Below, one piece after another: positions 1-6,700 of a stretch of DNA of 21,264 bases. The notes under the pieces were generated by a model. That model saw only the letters and a program-made list of their open reading frames with translations. It did not search any database and was not told the DNA's origin. This DNA is from a virus. Numbering within the stretch: position 1 is the stretch's first letter; each line of letters starts with the position of its first letter. Position numbers and translations under genes: made by a program. Location of the stretch: positions 1-21,264 of IMG/VR virus record IMGVR_UViG_3300048924_000502; one strand, written 5' to 3'.

Positions 1-552
1 TTGGCCGGCGCGGCCGCCGGTGCTGCCATCGGTACGGCGGTCCCGATTATTGGCAACATCGTCGGCGGCTTGATTGGCGGATACCTCGGTTACATGGGCG
101 GCGATGCGGCGGGAGGTTTTCTGGGCAAAAAACTGTTCGGCACCGACGAGTCGCTCAAGCGCGTGCCGGACGCCGGGCCATTGATGATGGCCAATGCCGG
201 AAAAAGCCTGCCGCCGGTGATGGGCGACATTGCCAAGTCCTTCGAACCCAAGCCAGCCTCTGGTCCATTGGCTCCTGCTGCAATGGGCGATGTGGCCCGG
301 TCGTTGGCGGCGCCCGCCAGTGCCCCGATTCCGCCGGCACTGCTGCCCGCACCAACGCCTGTCGCCAGAACTGAGGCGCCGAAGATGGAACAACGGGTCG
401 AGATCTCGGCACCGCTGCATATCACCGTGCAGGGCGATGCCAAGGATCCGGCGCAGATGGCGCGGGAGCTGCAGCCCTTCATCGCGCAGCAAATGCAGCA
501 GGCCACGCAGCAGCTGCAGAACCGCAAACTCTACGACGAGCCGCATGTGTAA
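1..552 (+). CDS. Phage/tailocin tail tape measure protein, C-terminal part
   Basis: This is the last 183 codons of a longer protein that enters from the left edge; the first codon shown is internal, not a start. It begins with a glycine/alanine-rich hydrophobic stretch (about residues 1-45, with GNIVGGLIGGYLGYMGG-type small-residue packing). A proline/alanine-rich linker follows (about 80-125), then a Gln-rich tail with QQMQQATQQLQ. This is the usual C-terminal layout of P2-like and R-pyocin tape measure proteins, which set tail length inside the tube during assembly. The gene lies immediately before a GpU homologue, where the tape measure gene sits in these clusters. Its stop overlaps the ribosome-binding site of the next gene (AAGGAGG at 551-557), so the two are translated as one operon. 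The call rests on composition and gene order. Confidence 0.75.
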   Translation: MAGAAAGAAIGTAVPIIGNIVGGLIGGYLGYMGGDAAGGFLGKKLFGTDESLKRVPDAGPLMMANAGKSLPPVMGDIAKSFEPKPASGPLAPAAMGDVARSLAAPASAPIPPALLPAPTPVARTEAPKMEQRVEISAPLHITVQGDAKDPAQMARELQPFIAQQMQQATQQLQNRKLYDEPHV

Positions 553-561
553 GGAGGGCTC

Positions 562-1407
562 ATGGCCTACATGGAACAACTGCAGTCAGGGCTCAAGCAA
601 CTGGCAGCGGCAGGGGAGACCGGTCGGCGTAGCCTGGACGGCATGATGGGACCGGTCAACGGCGCGATCAGCGAAATCAGCGGCGCCGCTTCGGAGCTGG
701 AAGGCATTCCATTTGTCGGTCCGGCAATCGGAGAAAAGCTGCAGCGTGTGATGCGCGGGGTGAATGCCGCCCAGGCCAAGGTCGGTCAGGTGGTGGCCAC
801 CTACAACAAGGCTACGCGAGCTATGTCAGAGATCGATGAGCGCATGGGCCAACTGAAGGAACAGGCTGCCCGGGCGTCGACCGCGATCAACAAGATCGCC
901 GGCAAGGTCAGCCCGTCGCTGGGGAACATCCTGCCCACCGGATCGCTGGCCGGGGACGCGACGCCGGTACCGGAAGCGGTGAAGCCGTTCCCGCACCTGC
1001 TGATTGTGCAGCCACTGGATCCCAAGGCGGTGCCGTATTACTTCAACCTGGATACCGCCGCCTTCGACGAGCTGCGGCGCTCGACCGAATACCGCTGGGC
1101 TTCGCAGGAACGCCTGACCCGGCGACCGGCGCAGCAAGCGGTGGGCATCGGTGAGGAAAAAATCACCCTTAAGGGCGCGATCTTTCCGGGCTTTAAGGGG
1201 GGCATCAAGCAACTGGACACTTTGCGCAGCCTGGGCGCTCAGCAGCTGCCGCTGACGCTGACCACCGGTTATGGCGACGTGCTCGGTACCTGGTGCCTGA
1301 AGAACGTCGATGAAGAACAGAACGCGCTGCTGCAGGGCGGTATCCCGCGCAAGCAGGCGTTTACACTGGAGTTCGTGCGTTATGGCGATGACTTGCAGAA
1401 CGTCTGA
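562..1407 (+). CDS. GpU-family phage tail protein (P2 GpU-like)
   Basis: 281 residues starting at ATG 562 behind an excellent Shine-Dalgarno sequence (AAGGAGG, 551-557). Residues ~143-281 match the P2 GpU / R-pyocin PA0626 family, with PFPHLLIV, then YYFNL, FDELRRSTEYRWASQERL, a GxGE(E)K(I)TLKGAIFPGFKGG segment and a final FTLEFVRYGDD. GpU-type proteins cap or terminate the tail tube at the end that joins the head or collar. P2 GpU itself is about 160 residues. The extra ~140 N-terminal residues here are helical, Ala/Gln-rich and carry repeated coiled-coil-like stretches; I see this extension as typical of some Pseudomonas versions but cannot prove it. The gene overlaps the start of the tail X gene by about 20 bases. 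Confidence 0.88.
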   Translation: MAYMEQLQSGLKQLAAAGETGRRSLDGMMGPVNGAISEISGAASELEGIPFVGPAIGEKLQRVMRGVNAAQAKVGQVVATYNKATRAMSEIDERMGQLKEQAARASTAINKIAGKVSPSLGNILPTGSLAGDATPVPEAVKPFPHLLIVQPLDPKAVPYYFNLDTAAFDELRRSTEYRWASQERLTRRPAQQAVGIGEEKITLKGAIFPGFKGGIKQLDTLRSLGAQQLPLTLTTGYGDVLGTWCLKNVDEEQNALLQGGIPRKQAFTLEFVRYGDDLQNV

Positions 1408-1588
1408 CGGGGATGTGCTCGATACCTTGTGTTACCACGCCTATGGGCATCTCAGCGGAACGGTCGAGGCCGTTCTCGATACCAATCAAGGATTGGCCGA
1501 GGAGCCGCAACCTTATCGCGCTGGAATCGTGATCCTCTTCCCAGATTTGCTCCAACCAACGGAGGAGGGGATAGCGCTGTGGGATTGA
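1382..1588 (+). CDS. Tail protein X (GpX family)
   Basis: Small tail protein of 68 residues, with the RTSDGDVLDTLCYHAYGH motif followed by VLDTNQGLAE and VILFPDL. This is the signature of the P2 gpX / Tail_X (LysM-like) family, normally about 67-70 residues. Open reading continues upstream inside gpU, but the family length places the start at ATG 1382 or ATG 1388. GGAG at 1368-1371 sits about 10 bases before 1382, so I prefer that start. It overlaps the 3' end of gpU by 26 bases, which implies translational coupling. GpX acts in tail completion together with GpU and GpD, which are encoded on either side. Confidence 0.85.
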   Translation: MAMTCRTSDGDVLDTLCYHAYGHLSGTVEAVLDTNQGLAEEPQPYRAGIVILFPDLLQPTEEGIALWD

Positions 1589-1640
1589 TGAACTACAGTC
1601 ACCGCGTAACGCCCGCTGCTCCTTTAGCTTCATCCCCTTC

Positions 1641-1667
1641 AAAGCCCGCCCTGCGCGGGTTTTTTTT
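1641..1667 (+). terminator. Intrinsic terminator-like hairpin between tail X and gpD
   Basis: A CCCGC stem (1645-1649) pairs with GCGGG (1655-1659) around a five-base loop, and a run of eight T (1660-1667) follows directly. This is the form of a Rho-independent terminator. It lies inside the late operon, and the T-run ends only about 10 bases before the gpD start codon. It would therefore act as an attenuator between upstream tail genes and gpD plus the lysis genes. The stem is short, so read-through is likely. Confidence 0.6.
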
Positions 1668-1677
1668 GGACCAAATA

Positions 1678-2724
1678 ATGACCCCAATCTTTCGCGTCGT
1701 GGCCGATGGCGCCGATATCACCCAGCGGATTAATGACCGCCTCCTGCAGCTGAAGACCACCGACAAGCCGGGTATGGAGTCCGACGAGTTCGAGCTGCGC
1801 ATCGACGACCGCGACGGCGCAGTGGTGCTACCTCCACGCGGGGCAAGTATCGAGATTTACCTCGGCTATGCAGAAACCAAACTGACCCGCATCGGCCGTT
1901 ACGTCGTTGACGAGATCGAACTATCTGGGCCGCCGGACACGTTGGTGATCACTGGCAAGGCCAGCGACATGCGCGGCAGTGGCAAGACCACTCGCAGCGG
2001 CAGCTGGGAAAACGTGCCGTTGTCGCGGATCGTCGCCGATGTCGCCGCTCGCAACGGCTGGCAGGCGGTCTGCCCAATTCAGACTAAGGTGCCGCGTGCG
2101 GATCAACTCAACGAGTCGGACTTCAATTTCATCACGCGCCTGGCCAAGCAATACGACTGCACAGCCAAGGTGGCCGACGGCAAGCTGCTGGTGATGCCGC
2201 GTCAGGGCGGAGAGAGCGCGTCGGGCAAGGCGCTCGGCGTGGTGACAATCCGCCGCCCAGACGTTAGCCGCTTCCAGTTCAGACTCGGTGACCGCAACAC
2301 CCACAAAGCCGTGTCGACCAAGCATCAGGACAAGAAGACCGGCAAGCTCGCCGTGGTCACTCTCGACAATGATGAATCCCCGGACGGCCTGCCGCCGGTG
2401 CACACCGACCGGCACATCTACCCGAACAAGTCAGCCGCCGAAGCGGCAGCTCAGGCGCGTCTCACCGCGTTCAACCGCTCGACGGCCGGCGTTCGGCTGG
2501 AGATGGCAGGCCGCATCGACCTGTTTGCCGAACGATCAATCAACGCCCAAGGCTTCAAGGTCGGGCTCGACGGCGAATACCTGGTCGACTCGGTGGAGCA
2601 GGTGTTCACTCAGGCCGGCTGGAGCACGACGGTCGAGTGCAATGGCGGCAAGAAGGGCAAGGCGAAAGCCAAAGGCAAGAAAAAGCCGGCGAAGGATCTG
2701 AAGGTTGTTCAGATCAAACAGTAG
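1678..2724 (+). CDS. GpD-family tail protein / phage late control protein D
   Basis: 348 residues from ATG 1678. The frame is open further left, but that part overlaps tail X and the hairpin and is not protein-like. GGA at 1668-1670 serves as ribosome-binding site, and the protein begins MTPIFRVVADGADITQRIND, the normal start of this family. Visible family features are ESDEFELRIDDRDG near the N-terminus, LGYAETKLTRIGRYVVDEIELSGPPDTL, DLRG-like KASDMRGSGKTTRSGSWEN, and NESDFNFITRLAKQYDC. GpD-like proteins form the baseplate hub (gp27-like fold) that carries the spike in contractile tails. The C-terminal ~25 residues are strongly basic (GKKGKAKAKGKKKPAK). The gene matches PA0628 of the R-pyocin cluster in position. 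Confidence 0.9.
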   Translation: MTPIFRVVADGADITQRINDRLLQLKTTDKPGMESDEFELRIDDRDGAVVLPPRGASIEIYLGYAETKLTRIGRYVVDEIELSGPPDTLVITGKASDMRGSGKTTRSGSWENVPLSRIVADVAARNGWQAVCPIQTKVPRADQLNESDFNFITRLAKQYDCTAKVADGKLLVMPRQGGESASGKALGVVTIRRPDVSRFQFRLGDRNTHKAVSTKHQDKKTGKLAVVTLDNDESPDGLPPVHTDRHIYPNKSAAEAAAQARLTAFNRSTAGVRLEMAGRIDLFAERSINAQGFKVGLDGEYLVDSVEQVFTQAGWSTTVECNGGKKGKAKAKGKKKPAKDLKVVQIKQ

Positions 2725-2754
2725 TGCCGAAGACCTACAACCGAGGAGAACCCA

Positions 2755-3318
2755 ATGTCACTGACAGAGCAACAGCTGCAACGCATCATGCCCAACGCCC
2801 GCCGCCAAGCGGGCGTTTTTGTTTCTGCGCTCAATGCGGCGATGGTCCGCCGGCAGATCAACACACCGCAACGGCAGGCGGCGTTTCTCGCCCAGGTCGG
2901 ACACGAATCTGGCGAGCTGAATTACGTGCGCGAACTGGGCGGCGACCAGTACCTGAGCAAATACGACACCGGCAGTCTGGCCGTGCGGCTGGGCAACACG
3001 CCAGAGGCCGACGGCGATGGCCAGCGCTACCGTGGCCGGGGGCTGATCCAGATCACCGGCCACAACAACTACCTGCGCTGCAGCTTGGCACTGTTCGGCG
3101 ACGAGCGTTTGTTGCGCACGCCGGAGCTGCTTGAGCTGCCGCAGTGGGCCGCCGAGTCGGCCGCTTGGTTCTGGTGGGTTCGCGGGCTGAATGCCCTGGC
3201 GGATCAGGGCGAGTTCGAGGAAATCACCCGCAAGATCAACGGCGGCCTGAACGGTCTGCAGGAGCGCCTGCAGTTGTGGGGGCGGGCGAGGGCGGTGTTA
3301 TGCGCCTCGGCGAACTGA
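2755..3318 (+). CDS. Phage lysin, glycoside hydrolase family 19 (chitinase-like)
   Basis: 187-residue endolysin that should cut the peptidoglycan glycan backbone at lysis. The start at ATG 2755 follows GAGGAG at 2742-2747. The GH19 signature is clear: AAFLAQVGHESG with the general acid at E51, the second acidic residue near E60 in the LNYVRELGG segment, the YRGRGLIQITGHNNY block at about residues 92-106, and WAAESAAWFW at 131-140. It has no signal peptide, so release would depend on a holin encoded elsewhere, probably upstream of this window. It follows gpD by 30 bases and overlaps the Rz start by 19 bases. Its codons 14-22 form a terminator-like hairpin, listed separately. Confidence 0.9.
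   Translation: MSLTEQQLQRIMPNARRQAGVFVSALNAAMVRRQINTPQRQAAFLAQVGHESGELNYVRELGGDQYLSKYDTGSLAVRLGNTPEADGDGQRYRGRGLIQITGHNNYLRCSLALFGDERLLRTPELLELPQWAAESAAWFWWVRGLNALADQGEFEEITRKINGGLNGLQERLQLWGRARAVLCASAN
2794..2820 (+). terminator. Terminator-like hairpin inside the endolysin coding sequence
   Basis: AACGCCCGC (2794-2802) pairs perfectly with GCGGGCGTT (2809-2817) around a six-base loop. The T-run 2816-2820 follows, then G and three more T. This nine-base-pair GC-rich stem with a T tract is as good as many real intrinsic terminators, yet it lies about 40 bases inside the endolysin frame (codons for NARRQAGVF). It could attenuate lysis genes, or it could simply reflect coding constraint. Confidence 0.5.
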
Positions 3319-3842
3319 TCCCGGAGCCATATGGGCTGTTTGGCAAAGTGGTGCTGCTGACCACTTTGGTTGGCGGATCCGCTGCCATCGCCTGGCAAGT
3401 GCAGGATTGGCGCTACGGCAAACAGCTCGCCGAGCAGGCTCGCCTCCACACCGAAACTCTCAATCAACTGGCCCTGGCCTCGGCCGCGCAGCAGCGTGCC
3501 GAACAAGATAGACGCCTTGCGCTCGAGCAGCGCCTGGCATCCAGTGAACAAACCCACTACCGAGCCTTGAGCGATGTCCAACGTGATCAAGATCGCCTGC
3601 GCGACCGCCTTGCCACTGCTGATCTGCGCCTGTCAGTCCTACTCGATGCTACCACCGGCTCCGGCAACGGATCGATGCCAACCTCCGCCACCACCGGCGG
3701 CATGGTTCATGGTTCCACAAGAGCCGAACTTGACCCAGCGCATGCTCAACGAATTATCGGCGTCACCGATGACGGCGACCGGGGGCTGATTGCCCTGGCA
3801 GCCTGTCAGGCATACGCCAAAGAAGTCTCAACACCGAAGTGA
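3300..3842 (+). CDS. Rz-like inner-membrane spanin (i-spanin)
   Basis: 180 residues from ATG 3300, inside the last codons of the endolysin gene; the same frame is open further left but only as endolysin shadow. A short cytoplasmic N-terminus is followed by one membrane helix (about residues 16-33, VVLLTTLVGGSAAIAW). A long charged periplasmic coiled coil follows (about 38-115, rich in Gln, Glu, Arg and Leu), then a C-terminal domain ending GLIALAACQAYAKEV. This is the standard i-spanin (Rz / LysB) layout. It joins the outer-membrane lipoprotein Rz1 to fuse the two membranes at the last step of lysis. Rz1 is encoded in another frame inside this gene. Confidence 0.82.
   Translation: MRLGELIPEPYGLFGKVVLLTTLVGGSAAIAWQVQDWRYGKQLAEQARLHTETLNQLALASAAQQRAEQDRRLALEQRLASSEQTHYRALSDVQRDQDRLRDRLATADLRLSVLLDATTGSGNGSMPTSATTGGMVHGSTRAELDPAHAQRIIGVTDDGDRGLIALAACQAYAKEVSTPK
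3574..3789 (+). CDS. Rz1-like outer-membrane lipoprotein spanin, nested in Rz
   Basis: 71 residues in the +1 frame inside the Rz-like gene, starting at ATG 3574. The N-terminus is a lipoprotein signal: a hydrophobic stretch then LLICAC, giving a lipobox ending in ICA before the Cys. The mature part is proline-rich (LPPAPATDRCQPPPPPA) and ends with PNLTQRMLNELSASP. Complete nesting of a proline-rich lipoprotein within Rz is the classic lambda-type Rz/Rz1 arrangement, and the R-pyocin cluster carries the same pair. The ribosome-binding site is weak (only a GAG-like stretch), as is common for nested Rz1 genes. Confidence 0.82.
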   Translation: MSNVIKIACATALPLLICACQSYSMLPPAPATDRCQPPPPPAAWFMVPQEPNLTQRMLNELSASPMTATGG

Positions 3843-3848
3843 AAAAGA

Positions 3849-3886
3849 GCGGCTGATCTGGATGCGTCAACATCCAGATCAGCCGC
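3849..3886. terminator. 16-bp perfect inverted repeat after the lysis genes
   Basis: Positions 3849-3864 pair perfectly with 3871-3886 around a six-base loop, so the hairpin begins seven bases after the Rz stop. No T-run follows on the + strand. On the - strand the hairpin is followed by TCTTTTT (from 3848 leftwards), so it fits an intrinsic terminator better in the leftward direction. It may stop transcription of the late operon through its stability alone, or act in both directions. Confidence 0.5.
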
Positions 3887-3959
3887 CGTCCCTGCAGATT
3901 GTCCCTGCAAGTCCAGCCGAGGCTCTTGCTCCGTGCACAAAGCGCGGCGAGCCTAGCAC

Positions 3960-3975
3960 CTGTTTATCCATACAG
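3960..3975. promoter_or_regulatory. LexA (SOS) box upstream of the adenine methyltransferase
   Basis: The sequence CTGTTTATCCATACAG matches the LexA consensus CTGT-N8-ACAG exactly. It ends 17 bases before the methyltransferase start, where LexA would block transcription. The methyltransferase is therefore expected to be induced by DNA damage, together with umuDC and probably the tail locus. Confidence 0.8.
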
Positions 3976-3992
3976 TAAAGGTCTTGCTTTTA

Positions 3993-4787
3993 ATGTCCAC
4001 ACCTATCATCCCTTGGATGGGCGGCAAACGCCGCCTGGCCGACCGCCTCCTTCCGCTTTTTCCGCCACACGAATGTTACGTCGAAGTCTTTGCCGGCGGT
4101 GCCGCGCTGTACTTCATGAAGCCGCAACCATCACCCGTCGAAGTTCTCAACGACATCAACGGCGACCTGGTCACGCTCTACCGCGTCGTGCAGAACCACC
4201 TCGAAGAATTCGTGCGCCAGTTCAAATGGGCGCTCAGTTCGCGGCAAGTGTTCGAATGGCAGAAGATCACCCGCCCCGAAACTCTCACGGACATTCAGCG
4301 CGCCGCCCGATTCTTCTACCTGCAGCACCATGCCTTTGCCGGCAAGGTCTCCGGTCAGACGTTCGGCACGGCGACCACCGCACCGGCCATCAACCTGCTG
4401 CGTATCGAGGAAAACCTCTCGGCCGCGTGGCAGCGCCTGTCCGGTACCTACGTCGAAAACCTCCCTTGGCTTGAATGCGCAGAGCGTTATGACCGCGCTC
4501 ATACCTTCCATTACATGGACCCGCCTTATTGGCAAACCGCCGGCTACGGCGTGGACTTTCCGTTCGAGAACTATGAACGGATGGCCGACTTCATGCGCCG
4601 CTGCAAAGGCAAGGTGATGGTCAGCATCAACGATCATCCTGATATCCGCCGTGTGTTCAAAGGCTTCCACTTTGAGACTCTGGACATCCGCTACACCACA
4701 GCCAATCAGCGGCAGGGGAAGGCCGAAGTCAGTGGCGAGCTGGTAATCATGAACTGGCAGCCGGTAGCGTTGGGTGGGTTGTTCTGA
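3993..4787 (+). CDS. D12-class DNA adenine N6-methyltransferase (Dam-like)
   Basis: 264 residues from ATG 3993; an in-frame TTG at 3984 is less likely because TAAAGG (3975-3980) would be too close to it. The family motifs are in order: PWMGGKRRL (residues 7-15), the SAM-binding EVFAGGAALYF (31-41), an internal DINGDLVTLYR block, and the catalytic MDPPYW with DPPY at 176-179. These identify a phage-type Dam methylase that transfers methyl from SAM to adenine N6, most often in GATC, though the target cannot be read from sequence. It has no restriction partner beside it, so protection of phage DNA or gene regulation is more likely than restriction-modification. A perfect LexA box lies just upstream. 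Confidence 0.9.
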   Translation: MSTPIIPWMGGKRRLADRLLPLFPPHECYVEVFAGGAALYFMKPQPSPVEVLNDINGDLVTLYRVVQNHLEEFVRQFKWALSSRQVFEWQKITRPETLTDIQRAARFFYLQHHAFAGKVSGQTFGTATTAPAINLLRIEENLSAAWQRLSGTYVENLPWLECAERYDRAHTFHYMDPPYWQTAGYGVDFPFENYERMADFMRRCKGKVMVSINDHPDIRRVFKGFHFETLDIRYTTANQRQGKAEVSGELVIMNWQPVALGGLF

Positions 4788-4850
4788 CGGATGCTGGCTG
4801 TCATTTCTTTAGTTCCCGCCCTCCCGTTTATCCGATATTTCCTACAGAAA

Positions 4851-4893
4851 TTGACCGAGTGCCGTTCTGAACGTTAACTGTATATTCGTACAG
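4851..4893 (+). promoter_or_regulatory. umuDC promoter region with LexA box (4878-4893)
   Basis: CTGTATATTCGTACAG at 4878-4893 is a second perfect CTGT-N8-ACAG LexA box, ending 18 bases before the umuD start. The TATATT inside it can act as -10 element, and TTGACC at 4851-4856 is a possible -35, though their spacing (24 bases) is too long. TTAACT at 4874-4879 gives 17 bases but a poor -10. The operator is clear; the exact promoter is not. Confidence 0.7.
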
Positions 4894-4911
4894 TATCGGA
4901 AGTCGTGCGTC

Positions 4912-5337
4912 ATGAGCTTTTCAATCCTAGGCCCTATTGCTGTGGCCGGTCGGAAATTACCTCTTTGTCTTTTTCGGGTGCCGGCAGGTTTTCCTTCGCC
5001 TGCAGCGGATCACATCGAAACCCACATCTCGCTCGACGAAGTGCTCAATATTCGTGCCCCGCATGTTTACCTGGTGAAAATTGCCGGAGAGAGCATGCAG
5101 GGGGCAGGAATCTTTGACGGCGATTTGGCGGTAGTGGATCGTTCATTGGAGCCGGTGCATGGGCACATTGTTGTTGCGCTACTTAACAATGATCCACTTT
5201 GCAAACGGCTGTGCATCCGTGGAAAAGAGGTGATCCTTCTGTCCGAAAATCCCAAGTATCCACCGCGCTACGTGCTGGAAGGCGATGAGCTGGCGATCTG
5301 GGGCGTGATCATTGGCAGCGTGCGCAGTCATGTCTAG
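4912..5337 (+). CDS. umuD: UmuD-like SOS mutagenesis peptidase (S24 family)
   Basis: 141 residues, against 139 in E. coli UmuD. The protein keeps the self-cleavage layout: an Ala-Gly bond at residues 25-26 (RVPAGF), the nucleophile in GESMQGAGIFDGDLAVVDR with S61, and the general-base lysine K98 in the DPLCKRL segment. RecA filaments stimulate cleavage to UmuD', which joins UmuC to form the translesion polymerase Pol V. The stop overlaps the probable umuC start by eight bases, so the two are coupled. The LexA box at 4878-4893 should control both. The start at ATG 4912 gives the normal family length. Confidence 0.93.
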   Translation: MSFSILGPIAVAGRKLPLCLFRVPAGFPSPAADHIETHISLDEVLNIRAPHVYLVKIAGESMQGAGIFDGDLAVVDRSLEPVHGHIVVALLNNDPLCKRLCIRGKEVILLSENPKYPPRYVLEGDELAIWGVIIGSVRSHV

Positions 5338-6607
5338 GCGGGTGTCGGTGTTCGGCTTGATCGATTGCAACAGCTTCTACGCCAGCTGCGAACGAGTGTT
5401 CCGTCCTGACCTGGCAAAGGTCCCCATCGTTGTCTTATCGAATAACGACGGCTGCGTCATCGCCCGCAGCTACGACGCCAAACCATACGTGAAAATGGGC
5501 GAGCCGTATTTCCAGATCAAACACAAGCTTAAGAAGCACGGCATCGTCCCGTTCTCCTCGAACTACGCGCTATACGGTGACATGAGTGAGCGCGTCATGA
5601 CGCTGATTGAGTCCATGGTTCCCGCAGTGGAGGTCTACAGCATCGACGAAGCCTTTGTCGCACTCACCGGCATCAACGACCTGGACGGCCTCGGTCGAAG
5701 GATCCGTAGCCAGGCACTGCGTTGCACGGGTATTCCGGTCGGTGTCGGCATCGCGCACACCAAGACCTTGGCCAAGCTGGCCAACCATACGGCCAAACGC
5801 CTTCAGGCGCAGACGGGCGGTGTCGTCAATATTTGCGACCCAACTAAGCGTGACTGGGTGCTGCGCAACACAGATGTTTCAGAGGTGTGGGGTATAGGGC
5901 GTCGAATGAAAGCGCACCTGGATACGATGGGAATCAAGAGTGCGATGGATCTGGCAAAAGCTGATCCTTGGACGCTACGCAAAAACTTCAGTGTGGTGAT
6001 CGAAAAGACGGCGCGAGAACTTGCCGGCACTCCCTGTCTGGAACTAGACGAGCCCGATCCTCCGAAGCAGGAGATCTGCTGCAGTCGAATGTTCGGCACC
6101 CGGCTGACGGAACTTGCACCGATCAAGGAGGCGGTGGCCACGTACATGATGCGCGCCTCGGAAAAGCTGAGGGCGCAAAAATCGCTGTGCAAAAAAGTGC
6201 GCGTGAGCATCCGCACCGGGATGTTCAATCCTGAGGAGGCGAAATACGCCAATGGTGTGGTGATCGATATGCCTTATCCCACAGACGATGTCCGGCTCCT
6301 AACCAAGGCCGCAGTTGCTGCGGTGGTTCGGGTATATCGCCCTGGTTTCAAGTACAGCAAGGCGGAGGTATTGCTGATGAGCCTGTGTCAGCCAGGCGAA
6401 TACACGGATGATCTGTTTGCGGCTTCTCAACCAACCGAGTCTACCAAGGTGATGGCCGTACTGGATCAGATCAACGAACGGTGGGGAAGGGGGACGCTGC
6501 GAGCGGCGAGTGTCCCTAGTAGCCCAGCGTGGGCCATGCGACGTGAAATGATGAGTCAGAGCTACACGACTCGCTTGGACCAATTGTGGACGATCAACTG
6601 TAGGTAG
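5330..6607 (+). CDS. umuC: UmuC-like Y-family DNA polymerase V catalytic subunit
   Basis: 425 residues from ATG 5330, or 419 from GTG 5348, which would begin exactly at FGLIDCN as many family members do. Y-family catalytic residues are present: D12 in LIDCNSFYASCE, and D106/E107 in YSIDEAF. The fingers/palm motif LSNNDGCVIARS and the helix-hairpin-helix region around WGIGRRMKAHL are also clear. The little-finger domain begins near CCSRMFGTRL, and the UmuC-specific C-terminal part ends MRREMMSQSYTTRLDQLWT. The protein inserts bases opposite damaged template once assembled with UmuD'. The gene is full length and is followed by a terminator. Confidence 0.94.
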   Translation: MSRRVSVFGLIDCNSFYASCERVFRPDLAKVPIVVLSNNDGCVIARSYDAKPYVKMGEPYFQIKHKLKKHGIVPFSSNYALYGDMSERVMTLIESMVPAVEVYSIDEAFVALTGINDLDGLGRRIRSQALRCTGIPVGVGIAHTKTLAKLANHTAKRLQAQTGGVVNICDPTKRDWVLRNTDVSEVWGIGRRMKAHLDTMGIKSAMDLAKADPWTLRKNFSVVIEKTARELAGTPCLELDEPDPPKQEICCSRMFGTRLTELAPIKEAVATYMMRASEKLRAQKSLCKKVRVSIRTGMFNPEEAKYANGVVIDMPYPTDDVRLLTKAAVAAVVRVYRPGFKYSKAEVLLMSLCQPGEYTDDLFAASQPTESTKVMAVLDQINERWGRGTLRAASVPSSPAWAMRREMMSQSYTTRLDQLWTINCR

Positions 6608-6612
6608 TAAAT

Positions 6613-6643
6613 CGTCCGCTATCGGCCAAGAGCGGACGTTTTT
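6613..6643 (+). terminator. Intrinsic terminator after umuC
   Basis: CGTCCGCT (6613-6620) pairs with AGCGGACG (6631-6638) around a ten-base loop, and TTTTT (6639-6643) follows, five bases after the umuC stop. The arms and the GGCC in the loop resemble the dispersed Pseudomonas element noted at 7624-7679 and 13550-13615, so the terminator may derive from that repeat. Confidence 0.8.
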
Positions 6644-6700
6644 GAGTTGTCGGTACTAGGTTGATTTGACAATCCATTTGTACTGAATTTGATCCGCCCC

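Noticed and set aside
1429-1677. In-frame extension of gpD to the left
   Set aside because: It overlaps tail X and a terminator hairpin, and the family begins at the ATG at 1678.
3790-3978. Frame after Rz reading MPWQPV... and MRQHPDQPP...
   Set aside because: It spans the 16-bp palindrome and the LexA box, overlaps Rz, and shows no ribosome-binding site or recognised family.
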